Source: Caulobacter sp.
GTDB lineage: Bacteria > Pseudomonadota > Alphaproteobacteria > Caulobacterales > Caulobacteraceae
Direction of reading: 5' to 3'
Length of the DNA stretch: 6,816 bases
Assembly: GCA_014378155.1 (NCBI GenBank)
Contig: JACMOF010000574.1
Location: 1 to 6,816, forward strand
The notes under the pieces are model-generated. The model was not told the origin of the DNA and did no database searches. It saw only the letters and a list, made by a program, of their open reading frames with translations. This document shows positions 1 to 6,474 of this stretch, piece after piece (the first letter of the stretch is position 1; every line of letters starts with the position of its first letter). The position numbers were made by a program, and so were the translations under genes.

Positions 1-73
1 ACCGGATGTTCGCCAGGCCGGCGATCGGCTCCAAAATTCCCCCCACCGATCGCTGCGCGATCGCCTCCCCCAT
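1..73 (-). CDS. Possible 5' end of a minus-strand gene running off the left edge
   Basis: Reading leftwards from an ATG at 73-71, the frame stays open to the window edge and begins MGEAIAQRSVGGILEPIAGL. GTG (46-44) and TTG (34-32) in the same frame are other possible starts. No good Shine-Dalgarno sequence precedes any of them, and the G-run before the TTG lies too close to it. The stretch lies 17 nt beyond the DUF1993 stop on the same strand, so it could be the next gene of an operon. Twenty-four open codons in GC-rich DNA are weak evidence, and other frames here are open as well. I do not recognise the product. Confidence 0.2.
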   Translation of the reverse strand, partial: MGEAIAQRSVGGILEPIAGLANIR

Positions 74-79
74 AGGGGG
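67..79. terminator. Short C5/G5 hairpin after the DUF1993 gene
   Basis: CCCCC-ATA-GGGGG forms a 5-bp stem with a 3-nt loop, 11 nt beyond the stop codon of the DUF1993 gene. No T-run follows on the minus strand, so it is not a standard intrinsic terminator. It may instead stabilise the mRNA end. It also overlaps the possible ATG at 73-71 of the left-edge reading frame; both readings cannot easily be right. Confidence 0.25.
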
Positions 80-90
80 GGGACTTGAAC

Positions 91-597
91 CTATAGCCCG
101 CCCAGATAGTCCACCTTGCCGAGGGGCACGCCCTTGTGGCGCAGGATGCCGTAGGCAGTGGTGACGTGGAAGAAAACGTTGGGCAGCACGAAGCCCAGGG
201 CGAAGTTCGTTGCCGTGAACGGAAACTCGCCATTGGGGAGCTTGAGCACCACTTGCGTCCCCTCCTTGCCGTCCATGGCCTGGCGCGGGGTGTTTTCCAG
301 GAAGGCGATGGTGGCGGCGATCCGGGCCTGGAGCTCGTCGAAGGTGGTCTCGGTGTCGGCCATGGCCAGGTTCTCGACGCCGCCGATGCGGACGACGCAG
401 CCCTTGGCGCTATCGCTGGCCCGCTGGATCTGGCTGGCCAGGGCGCCCATGTCGGGGAACAGGCGCGCCTCGATCAGGTCCTTGGGGTCCAGACCCGTCT
501 CCTTGGCGAAGGCCTCGCCCTTCTTCAGTATGGCCGAAAGGTTGCGCAGGGCGCGGACCAGCACGGGGACAGTCAGGTCATAGAGCGACGTGGACAT
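91..597 (-). CDS. DUF1993 family protein
   Basis: A 168-residue protein of the DUF1993 family, whose biochemical role is not established. I recall it grouped with the DinB-like helical-bundle proteins, but cannot check that here. The N-terminus (STSLYDLTVPVLVRALRNLS) and the C-terminal stretch at about residues 140-168 (FFHVTTAYGILRHKGVPLGK) are typical of the family, and the length is normal for a complete member. No signal peptide or membrane segment is visible, so it should be cytoplasmic. I chose ATG 597-595 over a TTG two codons upstream. It is preceded by a weak AGG 8 nt away and starts right at the conserved SLYDL block. The gene follows uvrC in the same direction after 78 nt, so read-through from uvrC is possible. 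Nothing in the sequence ties it to DNA repair. Confidence 0.85.
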   Translation of the reverse strand: MSTSLYDLTVPVLVRALRNLSAILKKGEAFAKETGLDPKDLIEARLFPDMGALASQIQRASDSAKGCVVRIGGVENLAMADTETTFDELQARIAATIAFLENTPRQAMDGKEGTQVVLKLPNGEFPFTATNFALGFVLPNVFFHVTTAYGILRHKGVPLGKVDYLGGL

Positions 598-675
598 GAG
601 CAAGGCCTAAGCTTGGGTATGAGGATGGCTCATATGTGGGGACGCGGGGCGGGGAACCAAGCGGTTGGTGAGCCG

Positions 676-2601
676 CTAGCTCTTCCGGAAAAATGCGTGG
701 ATCCGCTCGGCCAGCGGCAGGCTGACCCCGTCCACCTTCACCAAATCCTCGACCCCGGCCCGACCCACGCCCTTGGCCGAGCCGAACGCATGCAGCAGGG
801 CCTTTTTGCGCCCCGGACCGACGCCCTCGATCTCGTCGAGGGGGTTCTTCTTCAGGTCCATCGAGCGCCGCGTGCGGTGGGCGCCGATCGCGAAGCGGTG
901 GGCCTCGTCGCGCAGGCGCTGCAGGTAGTAGAGCACCGGCGACTTGGGCTCGAGCATGAACGGCGTCTTGTCGGGCATGAAGAACCGCTCCAGCCCGGCG
1001 TCGCGGTCGGGCCCCTTGGCGACGCCGACCACGGCGATGTCATCGACGCCCAGGTCGGCCATCACCTCGATCGCCGCGTCCAGCTGGCCCTTGCCGCCGT
1101 CGACCAAGACGAGGTCGGGCCGGGCCGAGCTGTCGCCCTCGTCCTCTTCCTTGACCAGGCGGGCGAAGCGACGCTTTAGCACCTCCTTCATCATGCCGTA
1201 GTCGTCGCCGGGGGTCAGCTCGGTGCTCTTGATGTTGAACTTGCGGTACTGGCCCTTCATGAAGCCTTCGGGCCCGGCCACGATCATGCCGCCCACGGCG
1301 TTGGTGCCCTGGATGTGGCTGTTGTCATAGACCTCGATCCGCTCGGGCGGACCGTCCAGGCCGAAGGCCTCGCAGACCCCGGCCAGCAGCTTGGTCTGGG
1401 CGCTGCCCTCGGCCATCTTCCGCCCCAGCGCTTCGCGCGCGTTGGTCAGGGCGTGTCCGACCAGGTCGGCCTTCTCGCCGCGCCTGGGAGTGGTGATCTC
1501 CACCTTGCGCCCGCTCTTCAGGCAGAAGGCCTCACTCAGCAGTTCGCGGTCGGCGGGCTCGAGGTTGGTCAGGATCAGGCGCGGGATCGGCTTGTCGTCG
1601 TAGAACTGGCCCAGGAAGGCGGTGAGGATGCGCTGGTCCTCGGTGGCGCTCTTTTCACCGTCTTCGGCGTCTTCCTCTTCTGCATTGCCGGTCACCCGCG
1701 GGAAATAGGCGCGGTTGCCCCAGTTCTGGCCGGCGCGGAAGAAGAACACCTGCACGCAGGCCTGGCCGCCCTCGACGTGCAGGGCCACGACGTCGGCCTC
1801 GTCCACGGTCTCGGGATTGATCTGGCTTTCGGCGGCCACCGCGGCCAAGGCCCGGATCCGGTCGCGCAGCCGGGCGGCGCGCTCGAACTCCATGTCCTCG
1901 GAGGCCTCTTCCATGGCCTTGGCCATGGTCGCCATCACCGCGCGAGACTTGCCGCGCAAGAACGCCTCGGCCTGGTCGACCAGGGCCTGGTAGTCGTCCT
2001 TGCCGACCAGTCCCGTGCATGGCGCGGCGCAGCGCTTGATCTGATGCAACATGCAGGGCCGCGAGCGGGTCTCGTAGACACTGTCGCTGCATGAGCGCAG
2101 CAGGAAGGCCTTCTGCAGGGTGTTCAGCGTCCGGTTCACCGCCCACGCGCTGGCGAACGGCCCGAAATAGTCGCCCTTGATGGTGTGAGCCCCGCGATGC
2201 TTGCGCAACTGCGGCGCGTCATGATCGCGGCGGATCATGATCTCGGGAAAGCTCTTGTCGTCGCGCAGCAGCACGTTGAAGCGCGGCTTCAGCGACTTGA
2301 TCAGGTTGATCTCGAGCAGCAGGGCGTCGGCCTCGCTGCGGGTGGTGACGAACACCATCGACCGCGTGGCGTCGACCATGTGGGCGATGCGGTTGGTGTG
2401 AAAGCGGCCCTGGGCGTACTGGATCACCCGCTTCTTCAGGCTCTTGGCCTTGCCGACATAGAGGACCTCGTCGTCCTCGCCGATCATCCGATACACCCCC
2501 GGCGCGTCGGGCAGGCGCGAGACCTCGTCCTTGATCAGGGCGGCGCCCTTCAGGGCGTTGGCGGGGGGAGGGGCGAAGGTGTCTTGGTCCACGGGGGACA
2601 T
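676..2601 (-). CDS. uvrC: UvrABC system protein C (excinuclease subunit C)
   Basis: UvrC binds the UvrB-damaged DNA complex and cuts the strand on both sides of the lesion in nucleotide excision repair. The product is 641 residues, normal for the family. The GIY-YIG nuclease domain (about 32-110) has Tyr37, Tyr48, Arg58 and Glu97 at the catalytic positions. Cys171, Cys183, Cys191 and Cys195 match the cluster reported to bind [4Fe-4S] in UvrC. A UVR helix for UvrB contact spans about 224-252. The RNase H-like nuclease domain carries Asp426 (EVYDNSH), Asp467 (GDDYG), Asp501 (LVDGGKGQ) and His568. Tandem helix-hairpin-helix motifs fill 591-639. An acidic insert (about 306-319) looks lineage-specific. 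ATG 2601 is the start: the frame is open 51 codons further upstream, but that stretch overlaps the toxin gene and has no UvrC character. There is no clear Shine-Dalgarno sequence. Confidence 0.97.
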   Translation of the reverse strand: MSPVDQDTFAPPPANALKGAALIKDEVSRLPDAPGVYRMIGEDDEVLYVGKAKSLKKRVIQYAQGRFHTNRIAHMVDATRSMVFVTTRSEADALLLEINLIKSLKPRFNVLLRDDKSFPEIMIRRDHDAPQLRKHRGAHTIKGDYFGPFASAWAVNRTLNTLQKAFLLRSCSDSVYETRSRPCMLHQIKRCAAPCTGLVGKDDYQALVDQAEAFLRGKSRAVMATMAKAMEEASEDMEFERAARLRDRIRALAAVAAESQINPETVDEADVVALHVEGGQACVQVFFFRAGQNWGNRAYFPRVTGNAEEEDAEDGEKSATEDQRILTAFLGQFYDDKPIPRLILTNLEPADRELLSEAFCLKSGRKVEITTPRRGEKADLVGHALTNAREALGRKMAEGSAQTKLLAGVCEAFGLDGPPERIEVYDNSHIQGTNAVGGMIVAGPEGFMKGQYRKFNIKSTELTPGDDYGMMKEVLKRRFARLVKEEDEGDSSARPDLVLVDGGKGQLDAAIEVMADLGVDDIAVVGVAKGPDRDAGLERFFMPDKTPFMLEPKSPVLYYLQRLRDEAHRFAIGAHRTRRSMDLKKNPLDEIEGVGPGRKKALLHAFGSAKGVGRAGVEDLVKVDGVSLPLAERIHAFFRKS

Positions 2602-2607
2602 ATAGGT

Positions 2608-2612
2608 GAGTC
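2608..2612. promoter_or_regulatory. GANTC (CcrM-type methylation) site before uvrC
   Basis: GAGTC lies in the 19-nt gap between the toxin stop and the uvrC ATG, six bases before the start codon. GANTC is the target of the cell-cycle methyltransferase CcrM in Caulobacter and relatives, and sites in promoters can make transcription depend on replication. One pentamer can occur by chance, and no -35/-10 pair is evident here, so a role is only possible. Confidence 0.3.
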
Positions 2613-2620
2613 TGGGGCAG

Positions 2621-2896
2621 TCAGCGACGTTCCAGGCTGTGGAAGACGCGGGCGATGGTGACGCGGTCCGCCACGATGCCATACCGCAAGACAGAGCCGG
2701 CCGAGCCGAAGGGCACGATAAGCTCGCGCAAGTCTCCTCGCACGCTAAGGCCACGTTCCGGAAATTGATTCAGGCTCGCAATCGCGACGACTATTGTTTG
2801 GCTCGCGCGCTTCGCTGTATCGGGCGAACGTCCAGCCAACCAGCGTCGCAGATACTGGATATCTCGGCGAGCAGCCGCCGAAATCTCGACCTTCAT
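2621..2896 (-). CDS. ParE/RelE-superfamily toxin
   Basis: A 91-residue protein with the pattern of ParE-type toxins: an N-terminal strand and basic helix ([18 protein letters not shown]), then FPERG near residue 45, RELIVPF at 57-63, an LRYGI strand at 70-74, and a closing [13 protein letters not shown]. Characterised ParE toxins poison DNA gyrase, whereas RelE relatives cleave mRNA on the ribosome. The sequence looks more ParE-like, but the target is inferred. The ATG overlaps the antitoxin stop as ATGA and has no Shine-Dalgarno sequence of its own, so translation is probably coupled to the antitoxin. The stop falls 19 nt before uvrC on the same strand. The gene appears intact. Its base composition is less GC-rich than that of uvrC or the oxygenase gene, which fits acquisition by transfer. 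Confidence 0.88.
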   Translation of the reverse strand: MKVEISAAARRDIQYLRRWLAGRSPDTAKRASQTIVVAIASLNQFPERGLSVRGDLRELIVPFGSAGSVLRYGIVADRVTIARVFHSLERR

Positions 2897-3195
2897 CGAC
2901 CGGCGGTTCTAGGACGAGGCTCAGGCGGCGGCAGTTCGTTGTCGGTGTCCCATGAAGCCACCCAACGCTCAACGTCTTCCAGAGGAATGCCGCCATCTCG
3001 CTCGGTTTCGTCAACAATGCGCTGAATTTCGTCCCAATGCGCCGCGCTGTCGTTAAATCCTCGATCCTGGCTAAACATCAAATCAAGGCTTTCTACGGCC
3101 ACGGCCTCAATACTTTGACCCGTCGCAGCGGCCCGAGCCTTCAGGCTCGCGGCAAGCGCCTCGTCGATCTTCAGGGTGATTTCGCCGTCGGCCAT
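2893..3195 (-). CDS. ParD-like ribbon-helix-helix antitoxin
   Basis: A 100-residue protein upstream of, and overlapping, the toxin gene, the usual order for parDE pairs. Residues 5-40 fit a ribbon-helix-helix DNA-binding unit: strand ITLKI, helix DEALAASLKARAAATG, turn, then helix SIEAVAVESLDLMF. The C-terminal half (about 50-90) is acidic, with DEIQRIVDETERDGG and VERWVASWDTDNE, and ends in a proline-rich tail. This resembles the toxin-binding half of alphaproteobacterial antitoxins paired with ParE toxins. It should neutralise the toxin by direct binding and repress its own promoter. GC content in 3001-3120 is about 51 percent by hand count, well below the flanking genes. ATG 3195-3193 is the only sensible start. 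It lacks a proper Shine-Dalgarno sequence, and the predicted transcription start lies on the ATG itself. Confidence 0.85.
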   Translation of the reverse strand: MADGEITLKIDEALAASLKARAAATGQSIEAVAVESLDLMFSQDRGFNDSAAHWDEIQRIVDETERDGGIPLEDVERWVASWDTDNELPPPEPRPRTAGR

Positions 3196-3201
3196 GACGC
3201 A

Positions 3202-3230
3202 ATCATCCGCCGATCGCGATTTGTCGTCAA
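3202..3230 (-). promoter_or_regulatory. Predicted promoter of the antitoxin-toxin (and possibly uvrC) transcript
   Basis: On the minus strand, TTGACG (3230-3225; five of six matches to TTGACA) is followed after exactly 17 nt by GATGAT (3207-3202; four of six matches to TATAAT). The A of the antitoxin ATG is the seventh base after the -10, where transcription usually starts, so the mRNA may be leaderless. The 8-bp palindrome ATCGCGAT (3213-3220) sits in the spacer and is a natural operator candidate for the antitoxin. Confidence 0.45.
3213..3220. promoter_or_regulatory. Palindrome ATCGCGAT in the antitoxin promoter spacer
   Basis: This is a perfect 8-bp palindrome between the proposed -35 and -10 elements of the antitoxin promoter. 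Ribbon-helix-helix antitoxins usually bind short palindromes in such places. It overlaps CGATCG (3211-3216). Eight bases is short, so this is a candidate only. Confidence 0.3.
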
Positions 3231-3249
3231 CGCGGCGGGGCGGTATGAC
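3221..3249 (+). promoter_or_regulatory. Predicted promoter of the 2OG-Fe(II) oxygenase gene
   Basis: TTGTCG (3221-3226; four of six matches) and TATGAC (3244-3249; four of six) are separated by 17 nt. The A of the oxygenase ATG is the sixth base after the -10, again fitting a leaderless mRNA. Its -35 shares two bases with the divergent antitoxin -35, so polymerase could not sit on both promoters at once. Confidence 0.35.
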
Positions 3250-3254
3250 GCCCC
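3237..3254 (+). repeat. Perfect inverted repeat abutting the oxygenase start codon
   Basis: GGGGCG-GTATGA-CGCCCC is a perfect 6-bp inverted repeat with a 6-nt centre; its last base directly precedes the ATG at 3255. It overlaps the proposed -10. It could be an operator. If transcription started further upstream, it would form a GC-only hairpin just before the start codon. Confidence 0.5.
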
Positions 3255-3875
3255 ATGACCCTGCGCCCGCTCTTCGTCACCCACCTCTATGAGGGCAGCC
3301 TCGCCGCCGAAAAGGGGTTCGAGGCCTTCAACGCCGAGCTGGAAGACGCCTGCCGGGCGATTGCTTCCGAGGACCGGGCCGGCAAGGCCTGGGCCAAGGA
3401 AAAGGGCTATCCCGGCTACACCTCCTACGCCTCGCTGAATGACCTGCCGCAACGCGACAGCCTGTTCGCCGACCTCAAGAAGAAGCTCGACAAGCACGCC
3501 GTGGCGTTCGCCCGCGATCTGAACCTGGAGCTGGCCGGGGGGCGGCTGGTGATGGACAGCCTGTGGATCAATATCCTCAAGCCCGGCGGCGCCCATAGCA
3601 GCCACATCCATCCCCACAGCGTGCTGTCGGGCACGGTCTATGTGGCGACCCCGCCCGGCGCCTCGGCCCTGAAGCTGGAGGACCCGCGCCTGCCGCTGAT
3701 GATGGCCGCGCCGACCCGCCAGGCCGACGCGCCGGAGGATCGCCAGACCTTCGTCTACGTCCAGCCCCAGGCGGGCGCGGTGCTGATGTGGGAAAGCTGG
3801 TTGCGCCACGAGGTGCCAGCCAACGCCGCCAAGCAAGAGCGGATCAGCATCAGCTTCAACTACGCTTGGAAGTAG
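3255..3875 (+). CDS. Putative 2OG-Fe(II) oxygenase, TIGR02466-like
   Basis: A 206-residue cytoplasmic protein resembling the small 2OG-Fe(II) oxygenases of the TIGR02466 / 2OG-FeII_Oxy_5 type. These use iron and 2-oxoglutarate to oxidise a substrate that is unknown for this branch. The core shows a WINILKPGGAHSSHIHPHSV segment with His117 and His119 as likely metal-binding residues, followed by SGTVYV. A DPR motif lies at 143-145, the distal His185 is in LRHEVPAN, and Arg196 in ERISISFNY is the likely 2-oxoglutarate contact. All expected active-site elements are present and the length is normal. ATG 3255 starts just before the first conserved residues. There is no Shine-Dalgarno sequence; a GC hairpin occupies that position. 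The gene is divergent from the antitoxin and convergent with the DUF998 gene, and has no pathway partner in the window. Confidence 0.85.
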   Translation: MTLRPLFVTHLYEGSLAAEKGFEAFNAELEDACRAIASEDRAGKAWAKEKGYPGYTSYASLNDLPQRDSLFADLKKKLDKHAVAFARDLNLELAGGRLVMDSLWINILKPGGAHSSHIHPHSVLSGTVYVATPPGASALKLEDPRLPLMMAAPTRQADAPEDRQTFVYVQPQAGAVLMWESWLRHEVPANAAKQERISISFNYAWK

Positions 3876-3882
3876 TCGCGCG

Positions 3883-4548
3883 CTACGAGGCGGCGGAAGC
3901 GTAGTCCGGTTCCCCGGACGCTTCAGGCGGCTCGCCCATGTCGGTCGGCCGCGAGCGCCAGTGGCGGTCGAGGTTCCAGGACGCGATGGCCAGCCACAGC
4001 AGGCCCAGGAACGCGTGGCCGCGCTGCCAAAGGCCGACGTCCGAGCCGGTGCGCACGTTCCACACGCCGGTCAACAGGGCCAGCACCAGCAGCAGGCCGA
4101 AGAACCAGCCCAGCGAGAAGTGGACCAACCGGCGGTGCTGGGGCTTGCCCCACAGGGCCCAGGCGGTGAACAGCGGCGCGAACTGGATGGCCAGGCCCAC
4201 GCCGCAGGCGCGGTGCATGGGGTCGGGCCAGTGGAACAGGCCAGCAAACAGGGCGCCCAGGCCGGTCATCGCCACCCATAGCCCGGCGAAGGCCGAGACC
4301 TGGCGACGGCCGCCGGCGTCCTGCAGGGCGTGGGCGAAGCCGCCCCCCGCCGCCATGCCCGCCAGCCCAGCCACGACCATGCCCACATTGAAGATCGCCG
4401 GATTGGGCGCGGCCGGTCCGCCAAGCTCGCTGATGAACTGGGCCCCGGAATTGAAGCCCGGAAACAGCCGCTGGGCCAGCCAGACGTCGGCCACCATGAC
4501 CGCCGGCGCGATCAGGCCGATCCTCAGCAGGCTTCCCACACTCAGCAC
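3883..4548 (-). CDS. DUF998 family six-helix membrane protein
   Basis: A 221-residue inner-membrane protein. I count six hydrophobic segments, at about residues 6-26, 52-72, 83-105, 113-133, 140-162 and 175-193, with a polar tail after 195. The ISELGGP...NPAIFNVGMVVAG block after the first helix, and FHWPDPMHRACG before the fourth, are the pattern I associate with DUF998. The molecular role of that family is not established. No transporter or enzyme motif is visible. The start is GTG 4548-4546, chosen because GGAG (4561-4558) lies 9 nt upstream; a second GTG three codons in is less well placed. The gene converges on the oxygenase gene with only 7 nt between the stops and no visible terminator, so the two transcripts probably overlap at their ends. 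Confidence 0.8.
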   Translation of the reverse strand: MLSVGSLLRIGLIAPAVMVADVWLAQRLFPGFNSGAQFISELGGPAAPNPAIFNVGMVVAGLAGMAAGGGFAHALQDAGGRRQVSAFAGLWVAMTGLGALFAGLFHWPDPMHRACGVGLAIQFAPLFTAWALWGKPQHRRLVHFSLGWFFGLLLVLALLTGVWNVRTGSDVGLWQRGHAFLGLLWLAIASWNLDRHWRSRPTDMGEPPEASGEPDYASAAS

Positions 4549-4598
4549 GCGTCCCGTCTCCGGCTCATCCGCGGGTACAGATCGCGCCGCGGGCAGGC

Positions 4599-4642
4599 GG
4601 GGTCAAGGCGGCTGATGGGGTCAAGGCGAATGGGGACAGGCG
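4599..4642. repeat. Direct repeats GGGGTCAAGGCG (two exact, one degenerate)
   Basis: GGGGTCAAGGCG occurs at 4599-4610 and again, exactly, at 4617-4628. A related GGGGACAGGCG at 4632-4642 forms the left arm of the palindrome. On the minus strand the two exact copies read TTGACCCC, so one could supply the -35 (TTGACC) for the DUF998 gene, although I find no convincing -10 at the right distance. They could also be binding sites for a regulator, or part of a dispersed REP-like element. Confidence 0.6.
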
Positions 4643-4658
4643 CATGCGCCTGTCCCCA
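4631..4658. repeat. Perfect 28-bp palindrome
   Basis: The left half, TGGGGACAGGCGCA, is followed directly by its exact reverse complement, with no spacer. It begins 15 nt beyond the stop codon of the M28 peptidase gene. As RNA it would form a strong hairpin that could protect or end the peptidase mRNA, but no T-run follows on the minus strand. GGGGACAGGC-type arms remind me of REP-like dispersed palindromes. Whether this element is repeated elsewhere in the genome cannot be seen here. Confidence 0.7.
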
Positions 4659-4673
4659 GCTGGGAGCGCGGCG

Positions 4674-6332
4674 CTACTTCCTCCCGAACAGGTTCCCGAA
4701 GAAGTCGCCCTTGTTCCAGGTCGGCCGGGCGGGCGCGTCGGCCAGTTCGCGGGCGATCTCGTAATTGACCAGGGCGAAGCGGGCGCCGGCCACATAGTCG
4801 ATCGGCTGGCTCAGGTCGTCATTGGGCTTGTGATAGTGAGTGGCCAGGAAGTCCTTGAAGCCCTTCTCGCCGCCGTTCTTGAAACCGGTCATCAGGAACA
4901 CCGACGGCACGCCCTGCTCGACGAAGCGGTAGTGATCGCTGCGGGTAAACAGGCCTTCCTCCGGCAACGGATCGGCCGACAGGCCAATGCCGACGCGGCC
5001 GGCGGCGCGGGCCACGGCCGGGCCGATCGACGAGCGGTTGGCGCCAAAGGCGATGACGTCCTGGAAGTCGTACAGCAGAACCGGCATGTCCAGATTGACG
5101 TCGGCGGCGATGCCGGCCTTGGGCACGGTCGGGTTGTTGGCGAAATATTCCGAGCCGATCAGGCCCTTCTCCTCGGCGGTCACCACCAGCAACACGATCG
5201 AGCGCTTGGGCTTGGTCCTGGCCTCCTTGAAGCCGCGCGCCACCTCCAGCAGGGTGGCCACGCCCGAGGCGTTGTCGAGCGCGCCATTATTGATCTTGTC
5301 GGCCCCCTCGCCATGGATGCCCAGGTGGTCGAGGTGAGCGCTGAGGATGATGGTCTGGGCCTTCAGCGTCGGGTCCGTACCCTCGATCATGCCGACGACA
5401 TTGCTGCTCTGACGCTTCTCGATCTCGGTTTTTAGAGCGACCGTCGCCTGGATTGGCAGGGCGAAACCCTTGACCAGGCCTTCGGGGGTCTCGGCGGTCG
5501 CCAGCACGGCGTCCAAGGCGACAGGCGCGCCGGCGAACAGCTTGGCCGCGCCCGCCAGGCTCAGATTGGCCAGGCTGGGGGCAGAGGCGCCGCGCACATA
5601 GGCAACATCCTGGGCGTCGCGCCAGGTCATCCGCCATTCCTGAAAGTTGGCCACGCCGCGCTGGAAGGGACGGCGCTTCTCACCGCCGGTGGTCGGCATG
5701 ATCAGCACGCCGATCGCGCCGCGCTTGGCCGCCTCGGCCCGCTTGACGTTGGCGTTGCCGTAGTGGGCGCGTTCCTCGGTCTGGAAACCGCTGGGGGCGC
5801 CGCCCATCAGCACGACGATCTTGCCCTTGATGTCCAGCCCCGCATAGTCGTCGCGGCCGCGCTCGGGCGCGCTGATCCCATAGCCCACGAAGACCAGCGG
5901 CGCGGTCACCGACAACTCGGCCTGGCGAGCCTGGGCCGACGGCAGATAATCCTCGGCGAACACCAGGGCGCCCGACTTGCCGTCGGCGCCGGTGAATGAC
6001 ACCCCGCCCTGCGAAGCGTTCCGATAGGCCGTCAGCGGCACGGGCTGCAGGTAGGAGCCATTCCCGCCCGCCGGCTTCACATGCATCAGGGCATATTGCG
6101 AGGCCACGTAGTTGGCGGCGATGTCGTAGCCCCGGGTGCCGGCCTCGCGGCCTTCCAGCAGGTCATCGGCCAAGAAGGTCATGTGGGCCCGGATGGCGTC
6201 GGCCGAAGGCGTGAAGCCGGGCTTGGCGGCGGCCTTCGCGGCGGTCGCCCTACTAACGGGAGCAGCGAAAACGGGTTGGACGGTCAGCAGCAGGGCGACG
6301 CCGGCTAGGGCGGCGCGACGGGAGAACGGCAT
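4674..6332 (-). CDS. Secreted M28 family zinc metallopeptidase with PA-type region
   Basis: A 552-residue exported peptidase of the M28 (aminopeptidase Y/S type) family, with two co-catalytic zinc ions. A signal peptide covers about residues 1-23 (PFSRRAALAGVALLLTVQ, cut near VFA-AP). The SRRAAL stretch has a faint Tat look, but Sec export is equally likely. Residues of about 130-260 correspond to an inserted PA-like region. The catalytic domain carries His333 and Asp335 (SAHLDHLG), Asp353 (LDNASG), Glu387-Glu388 (TAEEKG), Asp415 (NLDMP) and His501 (YHKPNDD), so the zinc site looks complete. It probably trims peptides in the periplasm or outside the cell; the substrate is unknown. I start at ATG 6332-6330 because GGAG (6344-6341) lies 8 nt upstream; a TTG one codon earlier is poorly spaced. 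It shares a 228-nt divergent region with the flagellar-like gene. Confidence 0.93.
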   Translation of the reverse strand: MPFSRRAALAGVALLLTVQPVFAAPVSRATAAKAAAKPGFTPSADAIRAHMTFLADDLLEGREAGTRGYDIAANYVASQYALMHVKPAGGNGSYLQPVPLTAYRNASQGGVSFTGADGKSGALVFAEDYLPSAQARQAELSVTAPLVFVGYGISAPERGRDDYAGLDIKGKIVVLMGGAPSGFQTEERAHYGNANVKRAEAAKRGAIGVLIMPTTGGEKRRPFQRGVANFQEWRMTWRDAQDVAYVRGASAPSLANLSLAGAAKLFAGAPVALDAVLATAETPEGLVKGFALPIQATVALKTEIEKRQSSNVVGMIEGTDPTLKAQTIILSAHLDHLGIHGEGADKINNGALDNASGVATLLEVARGFKEARTKPKRSIVLLVVTAEEKGLIGSEYFANNPTVPKAGIAADVNLDMPVLLYDFQDVIAFGANRSSIGPAVARAAGRVGIGLSADPLPEEGLFTRSDHYRFVEQGVPSVFLMTGFKNGGEKGFKDFLATHYHKPNDDLSQPIDYVAGARFALVNYEIARELADAPARPTWNKGDFFGNLFGRK

Positions 6333-6340
6333 CAAGCAGG

Positions 6341-6344
6341 CTCC
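6341..6344 (-). promoter_or_regulatory. Shine-Dalgarno GGAG of the M28 peptidase
   Basis: GGAG on the minus strand lies 8 nt before ATG 6332 but only 5 nt before the TTG at 6335. It therefore favours the ATG as the start. Confidence 0.6.
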
Positions 6345-6474
6345 AAGGGCGGGGACGACCCGCGAAGGCGCGAACCTTGGCTACCGGCGCGCGGATTGTC
6401 GAGTTTTCCCAACCTGAACGTTTGAAATCTCTGAGAAACCGGCGTTGGGCAGGCCTCCTCATCGGGCCGCGCCC

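Noticed and set aside
78..92. Minus-strand GGTTCAAGTCCCC resembling a tRNA T-loop
   Set aside because: No acceptor, D or anticodon arm can be formed around it. The first bases belong to the DUF1993 stop region, so the resemblance is chance.
627..674. Inverted repeat GGCTCA/TGAGCC between the uvrC and DUF1993 genes as a terminator
   Set aside because: A 6-bp stem with a 36-nt loop and no T-run is too weak to call.
136..1179. Long plus-strand open frame of 347 codons antisense to the DUF1993 and uvrC genes
   Set aside because: It spans two well-supported minus-strand genes and their gap. Its His/Gly/Val/Gln-rich product has no recognisable domain and is a typical high-GC antisense artefact.
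2602..2754. 51-codon N-terminal extension of uvrC
   Set aside because: It overlaps the toxin gene in another frame and encodes Ser/Ala/Cys-rich sequence unlike UvrC. The ATG at 2601 gives the normal N-terminus.
4631..4658. Palindrome as a standard intrinsic terminator
   Set aside because: The stem is strong, but no T-run follows on either strand and there is no loop spacer. It is recorded as a palindrome of unknown role instead.
4644..5435. Plus-strand 263-codon frame antisense to the M28 peptidase gene
   Set aside because: It is a shadow of a gene with complete catalytic motifs. Its product shows no domain and its start lies inside the palindrome.
6343..6380. Inverted repeat CCAAGG/CCTTGG upstream of the peptidase
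   Set aside because: The arms are only 6 bp with 26 nt between them and do not extend. This is expected by chance in this composition.
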